Origin: Sphingomonas sp. IC081
GTDB taxonomy: Bacteria > Pseudomonadota > Alphaproteobacteria > Sphingomonadales > Sphingomonadaceae
DNA: 64,000 bases
Direction: 5' to 3'
Assembly: GCF_006874585.1 (NCBI RefSeq)
Contig: NZ_CP029762.1
Span: forward strand, 248,001-312,000
The number at the start of each line of letters is the position of its first letter. Position 1 is the first letter of the stretch. The notes under the pieces are model-generated. The model had not been told where the DNA came from, did not search any database, and saw only the letters and a list, made by a program, of their open reading frames with translations. Shown here in pieces: positions 34,976 through 43,078 of this stretch. Made by a program: the position numbers and the translations under genes.

Positions 34976-36211
34976 ATGAAAGCCCTGTTTCGTAGCTGGT
35001 TAGGCGTGCCGCTGTGGCGGCGGGTGATGATCGGGCTGGCCTGCGGCGTAGCGATAGGGCTGTTCTGGCCGGCGGCGACGCCGTGGATCGGCTGGATCGG
35101 CGAGCTGTTCGTGCGGCTGATCCGCATGCTGGTGGTGCCGATCGTCTTTGTCAGCATCGCCTCGGGGGTGACCGCGCTGGCCGACCCGCGCAAGCTGGGG
35201 GCGGTGGGCGCGCGCACGGTGCTGCTCTTCGCGGCGACCACGGCCTGCGCGGTGAGCATCGGCATGATCGTCGGCCTGCTGGTCGAACCGGGGGCGGGAG
35301 CGGCCATCGGCAATGCGCAGGCCCATGCGCTGGGCACGCCCAAGTCGGTCCACGACCAGCTCATGGGCATCGTCCCGGTCAACATCGTCCAGTCACTCGC
35401 CGATGGCGACATGCTGGCGATCATCTTTTTTGCCATGGCCTTCGGCTTCAGCACGGTGCTGGCGGGCGAGCCGGGCAAGCCGGTCGCGGCCTTGCTGCAA
35501 GCGGCAGGGCGGGTGCTGTTCCACCTCGTCACGCTGGTGATGGAAGTCACGCCGTTGGGCGTCATGGCGCTGATTGCCGGTGCGGTGGCGGAAAACGGCG
35601 TGGCCGTCTTCACCAACATCGGCATGCTGGCGCTTTGCGTGGTGCTGGGGGTGATCGCGCAGATCGTGCTGGTGCACCTGCCGCTGATCAAGCTGGCGGC
35701 GCGGCTTTCCGTGCGCGGCTTTTTCCGCGCCGCCTTCGATGCGCTGGTGGTGGCCTTCTCCACTGCCTCCTCGGCGGCGACCCTGCCGGTGGCGCTGCGC
35801 ATCGCGCTGGAAGACCTGGCGATCGAGCCGGGCGTCGCCTCCACCGTGCTGCCGATCGGCGCCAGCATCGGCAAGGACGGCACCGCGATGTACGTCGGCC
35901 TGCTCAGCGTGTTCAGTCTTCAGGCGCTGGGTGTCCATGTCGATGCGGTCATGCTTGCGCTGGTGCTGCTGACCGGATCGCTGGCCGCTTTCGGTACCGC
36001 GCCGATCCCTTCGGCCTCGCTGTTCATGCTGGCGGCAGTGCTGGCGGCGGTTGGCGTCTCGGCCGAGCAGACCGCGCTGGTGGTGGGCTTCGTGCTGCCG
36101 TTCGACCGGCTGCTCGACATGACCCGCACGGTCGCCAGCGCCAGCGCCAACCTGACCGTGACCGCCACGGTCGCCAGGCTGGCGCGGGATGAGGCGCCCT
36201 CCCGGTCCTAG
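34976..36211 (+). CDS. dicarboxylate/amino acid:cation symporter (DAACS)
   Basis: Encodes 411 aa of the GltP/DctA family, an inner-membrane carrier for glutamate, aspartate or C4-dicarboxylates. It has the expected eight membrane helices, the serine-rich re-entrant loop (AFSTASSAATLPVA, about 262-275) and the GKDGTAMY motif (about 302-309), the family's NGT-type unwound helix. TGGAG stands 5 bases before the ATG at 34976. It is 35 bp after dgcA in the same operon, so D- or L-glutamate is the likely substrate. Its TAG stop shares the palindrome CTAG with the stop of the convergent gene. Confidence 0.9.
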   Translation: MKALFRSWLGVPLWRRVMIGLACGVAIGLFWPAATPWIGWIGELFVRLIRMLVVPIVFVSIASGVTALADPRKLGAVGARTVLLFAATTACAVSIGMIVGLLVEPGAGAAIGNAQAHALGTPKSVHDQLMGIVPVNIVQSLADGDMLAIIFFAMAFGFSTVLAGEPGKPVAALLQAAGRVLFHLVTLVMEVTPLGVMALIAGAVAENGVAVFTNIGMLALCVVLGVIAQIVLVHLPLIKLAARLSVRGFFRAAFDALVVAFSTASSAATLPVALRIALEDLAIEPGVASTVLPIGASIGKDGTAMYVGLLSVFSLQALGVHVDAVMLALVLLTGSLAAFGTAPIPSASLFMLAAVLAAVGVSAEQTALVVGFVLPFDRLLDMTRTVASASANLTVTATVARLARDEAPSRS

Positions 36212-38928
36212 CCGGATCCTTCGACCAAGCCGGCGGGCAGCAGGGCGAGGTTCTGGATCGCCGCCAGCCCCCACTGCGCGGCGCTGTTGGTGGAAAGCCC
36301 GGCGATCTCGACTTGCCCTGCGGCCACGGAGCGTGCCGTAAGCCGGTCCGGCAGTTCGCCCGCGTGAAACTCGGTCCAGGCCCGCCGTGCCAACGCCGGA
36401 TCGCCCAGTGCATGGGCGGCATAGGCGGTGAGGCGTGAATGGGCCTGCCGCAGGTTGTGGCCGCGCGGTGGTTCCCCGAAGCGCCGCTTCCAGTCCGCGG
36501 CGGGCGCATTGTACCAGGCGCAGTAGTCAATCCAGGCGGCGCGATAGCGCGGCGCATCGACCAGCGGCAGGACTTCGGCCATGATCTCGACCACGCCGAA
36601 CACCGCATTGAGATGGCTGACGCTGATCTGCTCGCCGCCGGAGACGAAGCGGCCGCTGGTCAGGTCGAAATTGGCGCCGCCTGCCCACCACTGGCGCGGC
36701 AGGGCGGCGATGCTGTCCATGCCGGCCAGGATACGGTCGCGCCAGTGGCGCTCGCCGGTGCGTTCCCACTCGGTGAACCAGGCGGCGACCAGGTTGCCCC
36801 AACTGGTGCCGAACTGCAGCTGGATCACGCCTTCGGGCAGCCCCTGTGGCTTGGTCACCGCCGCGATGCCGCCGGGCGGCAGCGATTCCGGGGCGCGGTC
36901 CGCCACCTTGCGGCCGATGTCGACTTTCTGGAGCGCACGGTCGGAGTGGATCAGGGCGCGCATCAGGTCGCCCACGCGTTCGTCGCCGGTGAGGTAATAA
37001 TAGATGCGGCGATAGGCCGCGTTGGAGACGCGCGGCTGCTTCGAGCTGTCGCTCCAGTGCTGGACGCCGTGGCGGGTGCCGAGCCCGGCCCATGGACCGG
37101 CGTGGTAGACATCGACTTCGCCGGTATGGCGCGTCATCGCCTCGGCCATGCGAAACAGGTCGGCGCGGCCGGTGCGCAAGTAGCTGTACCAGAGCCAGAG
37201 GTCGGTCGAGAGTTCGCTGTTGTCCCAGGCATAGCCGCCGATGTCGTAGCGCCACTGGTGCCGGTCGGCATCGTAGGTGTGCATGACGTCGCCGTGGTTC
37301 CAGAAACCGTACCAGTGCCGCCGTTCGATCTCGCCCTGATAGTGGCCGAGCAGCAGGTCGTTCTGGCGTTCCACAGCCTCGGCCGCCGGGCCGCTGGCGG
37401 CGGGCAGGGCCCAGTCTCCAAACACCCCGGCAGCGCGGATCTGAGCGGGGCTGGCCTGAAGGCGCGGCGGGCGGGCGACATGGGCAGCGTAGCTTTCCAG
37501 TGTCGCCGCATCGGGCGTGGCGGGTAGCGCCCAGAGCCAGAGTTCATTGGTGCGGGCGATGCCCCTGGCGGAATCCCAGCCCGGCTCGTAATCCTCGTAA
37601 GTCACGTCGAGACCCCGGTTCTGTGCCGGATAGTCGGTCATGCCCAAGACGTCGCGGTAGGAGCGCATGTCCATCGCCGGGGCATCGGGCGCCCAGAGCC
37701 ATGCGGTGAGTTGGGCTTGGTCGCTGGTCGCTTCGGCTATGTCGAGCTGGACCGGATGGCGTTTCCAGAAGTCCGCCATGCCGATCGCCGCCCCGCCTTG
37801 CGGCGAGCCGACATAGGCGAGCCCCCGCGCCCGGTGGCCTTCGAGCGACTGGATCGGCGCGCGGCCCTTGCGCGTGCGCTTGGTCAGCACAAAACCCTCG
37901 GACGAGCCCTGGAACAGCCGGAAATCGCCCCAGGCGGGAATGCTCTCCAGCAGCGGCGCGAACTTTTCGGGCAAGGCCGCCAGATCGGACACGGCGCGGC
38001 CGTCGATCTGCGCTTGCCGGAATGCCTCGCCGGGATCGCGGCGCAGGCCGGTCAGCGGACGCACGGCTTCGGCAAAGAGGCTATTTTCGGTAGCAAGGCG
38101 GACATGACGATCATGCAGTCCCCCGCGCATGGGTACATGTGCGGTGACGCCAAGGCCCGAAAGGAACTCGTGCTCGGCATCGCCGTCCCAGATCACGCTG
38201 TGGACGATCCGCACGGCATCGCTGCCGCTGGTAAAATAGAGGCGCAGACTGAAAGGCAGCCAAGCCCGCGCTGCTCCGGCATGGACGCCGCCGACCTTGA
38301 GCACGGCGCGGACCGGGCCGGTTTGCTCGACGGTCACGCTATCGATGCGGCTGGTGAAATGCTGCTGCGAGAGGGTATCGGCCTCCTCGCCCGAGGCGGC
38401 ATCCTGCGCGCGGGCGACCAGCGCAACGTCGCGGAGCAGCACCCGGCCCTCGCGCTCGGCAGAGGCGATCACCGCGCTGCCGGTTTTCGGCACCCGCCAG
38501 CGGGTGGGGCCGACCGTGACGATCACGGCTTCGGCCAGCTGCTCGACCGAGACCGTTTCGCCCGGGTTCGCGGGGCGTCCTGCGGTGATCTCGACCTGCT
38601 CCGGCGCATGACGCCCTGATGGGAGCGCATGGCCGCTCCATTTGATCGAACCGTCCGGCCAATAGGCGAGCGGCCAGCTCTGGATCGGCAGCGGCGCGCC
38701 ATCCCCCGTTCGCGCGGCAAGGCGCCCCGCATAACGCAGCGTGCCGCGCGGCCAGGGCACGCCGAAGCTCTGCCCGGCGTCCCATGCGGGCGGCGCACCG
38801 TCGAGCCAGTGCAGATCGACACTCGCCCCTTGCATCGGTGCCGCAAGTACGCGAGCCGGGAGGGAAAGCGCGCCGCCGCCAAGGAGACCGGCACGCAGCA
38901 GCGCACGACGAGAGCAAGGCATCGACAT
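36208..38928 (-). CDS. Tat-exported PL26-like exo-rhamnogalacturonan lyase candidate
   Basis: Encodes 906 aa. The N-terminus has a twin-arginine signal (SRRALLRAGLLGGGALSLPA). The mature start (VDLHWLDGAPPAWDAGQSFGVP) and the overall plan, beta-sandwich modules then an (alpha/alpha) barrel-like C-terminal half, resemble the PcRGLX/YetA exo-rhamnogalacturonan lyase family. The match is by recalled pattern, so the substrate is tentative. ATG 38922 is an alternative start with better spacing from a GAGGA. It is the last gene of a minus-strand unit with the DUF6250-like protein and a sugar-type TonB receptor, which supports a polysaccharide role. Confidence 0.62.
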   Translation of the reverse strand: MSMPCSRRALLRAGLLGGGALSLPARVLAAPMQGASVDLHWLDGAPPAWDAGQSFGVPWPRGTLRYAGRLAARTGDGAPLPIQSWPLAYWPDGSIKWSGHALPSGRHAPEQVEITAGRPANPGETVSVEQLAEAVIVTVGPTRWRVPKTGSAVIASAEREGRVLLRDVALVARAQDAASGEEADTLSQQHFTSRIDSVTVEQTGPVRAVLKVGGVHAGAARAWLPFSLRLYFTSGSDAVRIVHSVIWDGDAEHEFLSGLGVTAHVPMRGGLHDRHVRLATENSLFAEAVRPLTGLRRDPGEAFRQAQIDGRAVSDLAALPEKFAPLLESIPAWGDFRLFQGSSEGFVLTKRTRKGRAPIQSLEGHRARGLAYVGSPQGGAAIGMADFWKRHPVQLDIAEATSDQAQLTAWLWAPDAPAMDMRSYRDVLGMTDYPAQNRGLDVTYEDYEPGWDSARGIARTNELWLWALPATPDAATLESYAAHVARPPRLQASPAQIRAAGVFGDWALPAASGPAAEAVERQNDLLLGHYQGEIERRHWYGFWNHGDVMHTYDADRHQWRYDIGGYAWDNSELSTDLWLWYSYLRTGRADLFRMAEAMTRHTGEVDVYHAGPWAGLGTRHGVQHWSDSSKQPRVSNAAYRRIYYYLTGDERVGDLMRALIHSDRALQKVDIGRKVADRAPESLPPGGIAAVTKPQGLPEGVIQLQFGTSWGNLVAAWFTEWERTGERHWRDRILAGMDSIAALPRQWWAGGANFDLTSGRFVSGGEQISVSHLNAVFGVVEIMAEVLPLVDAPRYRAAWIDYCAWYNAPAADWKRRFGEPPRGHNLRQAHSRLTAYAAHALGDPALARRAWTEFHAGELPDRLTARSVAAGQVEIAGLSTNSAAQWGLAAIQNLALLPAGLVEGSG

Positions 38929-38936
38929 TCCTCAGA

Positions 38937-39650
38937 TCAAACGAGGCGGGAGACGGTGAAATTGCGCAGCCGCAGATGGCTGGCGGTGGTGCGCAGCGCG
39001 AAGTGACCGCTGGTCAGGGGGCGGGGATCTTCGAAGGCGAACAGCGGCTCGCCGTCGTGGAAGAAGCCGATGTGCGGTCCGTCGGCGGTCAGGCGGATGC
39101 GCTGCCATCGGTTGGCGGTGAGCATGTCCGCCGCGCCGCGCCGGTCGTTTTCCGGCAGCAGCGGCCGCACGCCGGGCTTGCCGACATAGCGGCGAAAGCG
39201 TGTGGTGGAATTGCCGTTGCCGCCAAGGCCGACGTAGTAGGTTTCGAGGTCGTCGTAGTCCTCGAACTTGCCCGAACGCGGGAGGGCCAGCGCATCGCCT
39301 GCGGGCGCGGCGGGATCCTGCGCCATCCAGAAGCAGTTGAGGTCGCTCACCCGGTCAAACGCGCCGCCTGCGGAGACGGCCTGCGCCTCGTAGTCGATGG
39401 CGATCCGGCCTTCGAGGCGGGGCAGGAACCACAGGGTCAGCCCGGCGGGCGCCTCGATATCGAGCACGCCCTCCGCCACGGAAACCTGTGCCGGGGCCTC
39501 CGCCTCGACCCGCCACTGGCGGAGGCCGTGGCGGAAGTCGTCGGTAAACAGCCTCCGATCACCGCCGCGTGCGAGGGCCGGGACCGGCAGGAGACAGGCT
39601 CCCGCCAGCCCCGCGACCACCGCGCGTCGGGACTGGTCCGGAAACGTCAC
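38937..39650 (-). CDS. exported DUF6250-like protein
   Basis: Encodes 237 aa. A twin-arginine-like signal (QSRRAVVAGLAGACLLPVPALA) precedes one concanavalin-like beta-sandwich domain (about 35-235; LFTDDFRHGLRQWRVE, SDLNCFWMAQDP, YYVGLGGNGNSTTRFRRY). It matches the DUF6250 type often found with plant polysaccharide enzymes. The start overlaps the upstream receptor's stop by 4 bases, and 8 bp separate it from the lyase gene, so the three are one operon. It may be an accessory binding protein or a small lyase; no catalytic site can be named. Confidence 0.65.
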   Translation of the reverse strand: MTFPDQSRRAVVAGLAGACLLPVPALARGGDRRLFTDDFRHGLRQWRVEAEAPAQVSVAEGVLDIEAPAGLTLWFLPRLEGRIAIDYEAQAVSAGGAFDRVSDLNCFWMAQDPAAPAGDALALPRSGKFEDYDDLETYYVGLGGNGNSTTRFRRYVGKPGVRPLLPENDRRGAADMLTANRWQRIRLTADGPHIGFFHDGEPLFAFEDPRPLTSGHFALRTTASHLRLRNFTVSRLV

Positions 39651-42439
39651 AGCTTGGCCCGCACGCCGAAGTAGATGCGGCGGCCATAAGTCTCGATCAC
39701 GTTGCGGCGATAGACGCTGTTGGCGTTCTCGATGCGCGTGGAATCGGTGAGGTTCACACCTTCCAGGAATACCGAGACATGCGGGTTGATGATATAGCTG
39801 GCCGAAGCGTCGAACTGGCCGAAAGCCTCGCCGAACGAGGGGTTGTTGCCGCGATCGACCGCGTTGATCAGGTAGCGGCTGCGCCAGTTGTACGACCCGC
39901 GAATGGCGAAGTGCCCGTCGTCATAGAACACCGAGGCATTGTAGCTGTTGCGCGAGACGCCCGGGAACGGCAGCGAGGCGCCGGTGAAGTAGTCCTTCCC
40001 TTCGTAGCCGCTGTCGGTGTTGAAGGTGTAGTTGGCCGTCACGCCGAGATTGCCCAGCAGCCCCGGCAGGAAGTCCAGCCCAAGCTGCGCGCCCGCCTCG
40101 AAGCCCTGGATGGTGACGTGCTGGGTGCCGTTGATCGGCATCTTGATCGTATAGACCTGCCCGTCGATCTCTTCCTCGTGGCTGGCGGTGTCGATGAACG
40201 ACTTGATGTCCTTGCGGAAGCCGGTGATCGAGACGTAGTTCGTGCGCGAAATATAGTATTCGAGCCCGAGGTCGTACTGCCAGGCACGGTAGGGTTTCAG
40301 GCCCGGATTGCCGCGCGATCCGGTGAGGCCGACCGAGTCCAGCTTGACGTTGGGGGCCATCTGCGAAGGCGCCGGGCGCGCCAGCACGTCGGACGCGGTG
40401 GCGCGCACCACCAGCTTGCGCGGGATCACTTCGGCGCGCAGGTTCAGCGAGGGCAGCAGCACGGTATACTCGCCGGTATAGCGTGCCGGCGTGATGACGC
40501 CGTCGGTGCTCTGGCTGCCGGTCGAGACGGTGCGCGTATGCACGAGGCGCGCGCCGACCACGCCGGTGAGGTCGAAGCCGAGGTCGGCCTTGAACGCACT
40601 CTGGACGTATCCGGCGACCGTGCTTTCCTTGACCCGGTAAGTGTCGAGCGGGGAGATGCTGGTGTAGGGATCGGGAATGCCGACCGCATTGGCGAGACTG
40701 TTGCCCAGGTTCCACCACCGGTCGATGCCCGAGAAGCCGAGATCACCGGTCTTGAAGAAGCTGCCGTCGCCCATGCCGCCATAGGTGTCGAGCAGGCTCC
40801 GGATATTGGCGAGCTGTGCGGCGGGGGTGGTGGTGGCGAGTACTTGCGTGCCGCTCACGCCCGAGCGGGTCAGCGTGGTCTGGCCGGTGATGCCGTTCAG
40901 CGTATAGACCGCGTTCTGGAAGCGGCTGCTGGACACCAGCTGGTTCAGTTCGATCCCGCTCTTGAGCGAGGTGAGGAATCCATTGCCGTCGGGGCGGTAC
41001 TCGGCATCGAACTTGCCGCCGGCCTCATGCTGGCGGTTGAGGCGCGGGCGGGCCTCGACGGACAGCGTGTTGATGCCCTCGGTGGTGGTCGTGTCGATCG
41101 GCAGGATGATCTGCGGCGCGTGCTGCGGGTTGTCGTAGTCGATGGTGATCCACGGCAATGCGTCCTTGCCGGAGACCGAGGCGGTCACGTCCACTTCGTC
41201 ATTGAGCACGCGCGAGGCGGCATACGTGCCGCGTGCGGAGAACTTGAACTTGCCGGTGGTCCACTCGGCGCCGAGAATACCGTTGAAGGTGCGGCGGTTG
41301 AGCGTGCCGATCACGCTGCGATAGTTCACGCTCGGTCCTGAACCGGCGTTGGAACCGTTGATGAACGTCACCGTCTGCGCGGTCTCGTCACGGATGACGA
41401 CGCCGGTGGGATCGATGCCGCCGTTTGCCACCGACTGGGTGGTGCTGAGCTGGAGGTACTGGTCGTCCGAGGTGGTGTCGCTGCGGGTGTAGGTGCCTTC
41501 GACATAGGCGCGGAAATCGTCGTTCGGGCGCCATTCGAGAATGCCGTTCACCGCATAGCGCTTGGTCGGCTCGGTCGCGGTGATGTAACGCGGGATGTCG
41601 GGGTAGAAATCGCCGAAGCCGCTGCCGTCAAGGTCGACGCAGCGGGCCTGATTGCGGCCCGAGAGGCAGTTTTGCGCAGCAGGCGTGGCGGGCTGCGTGG
41701 TCTCGACCTGGCGCCAGCCGGTGGTGCGTGCCTGATCGTAGCGGATCGTGCGGTTCTCGTAAGTGCCCGAGAGCAGCACGCCGATGGTATCGTGGGCGAA
41801 GAGCTTCGAGCCGATCAGCGCGAACTTGGGGTCCACCTTGTCGGCCAGTTCGTTGTAGATGCCCTGCGCGGAACCGGCGAGATAGCCGTCCTTGCTGTCG
41901 AACGGGCGGCGGGTGATGATGCGCACGGTGCCGCCGAGGCCGCCCTCGGTCATGTCCGGCGTGGCCGATTTCAGCACTTCGAGGCGCGAGACGAATTCAG
42001 CGGGCAGGTCGCGGAAATCGACCGCGCGGTTGCTGCCGTTGCCGGCCGCTGCCGCGATCGAGGTGGAGAGTGCCGACTGGCCGTTGATCTCGACGCGGTT
42101 GAGCGAGGGGTCGGCGCCGCGAATGGTGATCGCTGAACCTTCACCGCCGCTGCGGGTGATCTGCACGCCGGTCACGCGCTGGAGCGCTTCGCCGATGTTC
42201 TTGTCGGGGAACTTGCCGACGTCCTCGGCCGAGATGGCGTCGACGACTTGCGCGGAATCGCGTTTCACGGCCAGCGAGTCGGCCAGGCTCTTGCGGATGC
42301 CGGTGACCATGATCTCGGCATGTCCGGCAGGATTTTCGGCCTTGTCCGAAGCGTTCGGGACCTGCGCTTCCTGCGCGAGGACGGACGTGCTGGTGAGCAG
42401 GAGCACGGCGGCTCCGGTGAGACGATACAAGATACGCAC
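39647..42439 (-). CDS. TonB-dependent receptor, oligosaccharide-type
   Basis: Encodes 930 aa. A signal peptide (ending STSVLAQ) is followed by the plug with SAEDVGKFPDKNIGEALQ and RVTGVQITR (about 75-105), which marks the Xanthomonas/Caulobacter carbohydrate-type receptor group, then a large barrel ending GRRIYFGVRAKL. It is the first gene of the operon with the DUF6250-like protein and the PL26-like lyase candidate, so it probably imports pectin-derived oligosaccharides. The start has AAGGGG about 6 bases upstream on the minus strand. Confidence 0.9.
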   Translation of the reverse strand: MRILYRLTGAAVLLLTSTSVLAQEAQVPNASDKAENPAGHAEIMVTGIRKSLADSLAVKRDSAQVVDAISAEDVGKFPDKNIGEALQRVTGVQITRSGGEGSAITIRGADPSLNRVEINGQSALSTSIAAAAGNGSNRAVDFRDLPAEFVSRLEVLKSATPDMTEGGLGGTVRIITRRPFDSKDGYLAGSAQGIYNELADKVDPKFALIGSKLFAHDTIGVLLSGTYENRTIRYDQARTTGWRQVETTQPATPAAQNCLSGRNQARCVDLDGSGFGDFYPDIPRYITATEPTKRYAVNGILEWRPNDDFRAYVEGTYTRSDTTSDDQYLQLSTTQSVANGGIDPTGVVIRDETAQTVTFINGSNAGSGPSVNYRSVIGTLNRRTFNGILGAEWTTGKFKFSARGTYAASRVLNDEVDVTASVSGKDALPWITIDYDNPQHAPQIILPIDTTTTEGINTLSVEARPRLNRQHEAGGKFDAEYRPDGNGFLTSLKSGIELNQLVSSSRFQNAVYTLNGITGQTTLTRSGVSGTQVLATTTPAAQLANIRSLLDTYGGMGDGSFFKTGDLGFSGIDRWWNLGNSLANAVGIPDPYTSISPLDTYRVKESTVAGYVQSAFKADLGFDLTGVVGARLVHTRTVSTGSQSTDGVITPARYTGEYTVLLPSLNLRAEVIPRKLVVRATASDVLARPAPSQMAPNVKLDSVGLTGSRGNPGLKPYRAWQYDLGLEYYISRTNYVSITGFRKDIKSFIDTASHEEEIDGQVYTIKMPINGTQHVTIQGFEAGAQLGLDFLPGLLGNLGVTANYTFNTDSGYEGKDYFTGASLPFPGVSRNSYNASVFYDDGHFAIRGSYNWRSRYLINAVDRGNNPSFGEAFGQFDASASYIINPHVSVFLEGVNLTDSTRIENANSVYRRNVIETYGRRIYFGVRAKL

Positions 42440-42566
42440 CCCTTTTTGTCGGACTAATCCGGGTGCGCATGGCTAATCTCCACTGATTTGGTTGACAATA
42501 AAGTTTTGCTATCCGCGTCCCAAGTTGGCGGAAATCCGGGAGAATTGCCGCAAGCCCTGGCCTTGT

Positions 42567-42986
42567 TCAGCCGGGAAGGTCGTCCACCTTCGGGGCGGCG
42601 GCCATGCGGTCTTCCCAGGATGCGCGGCTGGCGAAACAGATGTGGGCATCGGGCACATTGGCGATCTCGTCATCGAGACTGCCGGCCGGAACCACCAGCA
42701 GGGCGCCGTCCATTTGATCGTCCATCTGTAGGCAGGGCACCGGCGATCCGCAGACCGAGCAGAAGCTGCGGGCATGCCGGGTCTCGGGGAGGCGGTAGTG
42801 GGTGATCAGCTCGTTTCCGGCGCGCCAGACCACACGGGCGGATGCCGAGAACAGGTTCGCGGCATGGGCGGAGCCGGTGTCCTTGCGGCAGCGCGAGCAA
42901 TGGCAGAGAAAGAAGCTCTCGAATGGTCCGAGGATTTCAAAGCGCACGGCGCCGCACTGGCAGGAGCCGGAGGTGAGAACGGTCAT
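42567..42986 (-). CDS. GFA / CENP-V family zinc protein
   Basis: Encodes 139 aa of the glutathione-dependent formaldehyde-activating (GFA) family. The zinc-binding cysteines are in the standard order: CQCG (C9, C11), CHCSRC (C28, C30, C33) and CSVCGSP further on. The family name comes from one studied member; most relatives have unknown function. The ATG at 42986 starts MTVLTSGSCQCG; a longer open frame runs upstream but lies opposite the phospholipase gene's 3' end with no better start. Confidence 0.85.
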   Translation of the reverse strand: MTVLTSGSCQCGAVRFEILGPFESFFLCHCSRCRKDTGSAHAANLFSASARVVWRAGNELITHYRLPETRHARSFCSVCGSPVPCLQMDDQMDGALLVVPAGSLDDEIANVPDAHICFASRASWEDRMAAAPKVDDLPG

Positions 42987-43078
42987 TGCCCATGCCTTTG
43001 TCCGTTGGGGATACGGCATGCTGCGCCGGAACGCCGCGCAAGTACAGCTTGCGCGGCCCTTCGGGTGTCCGGTCCTTT

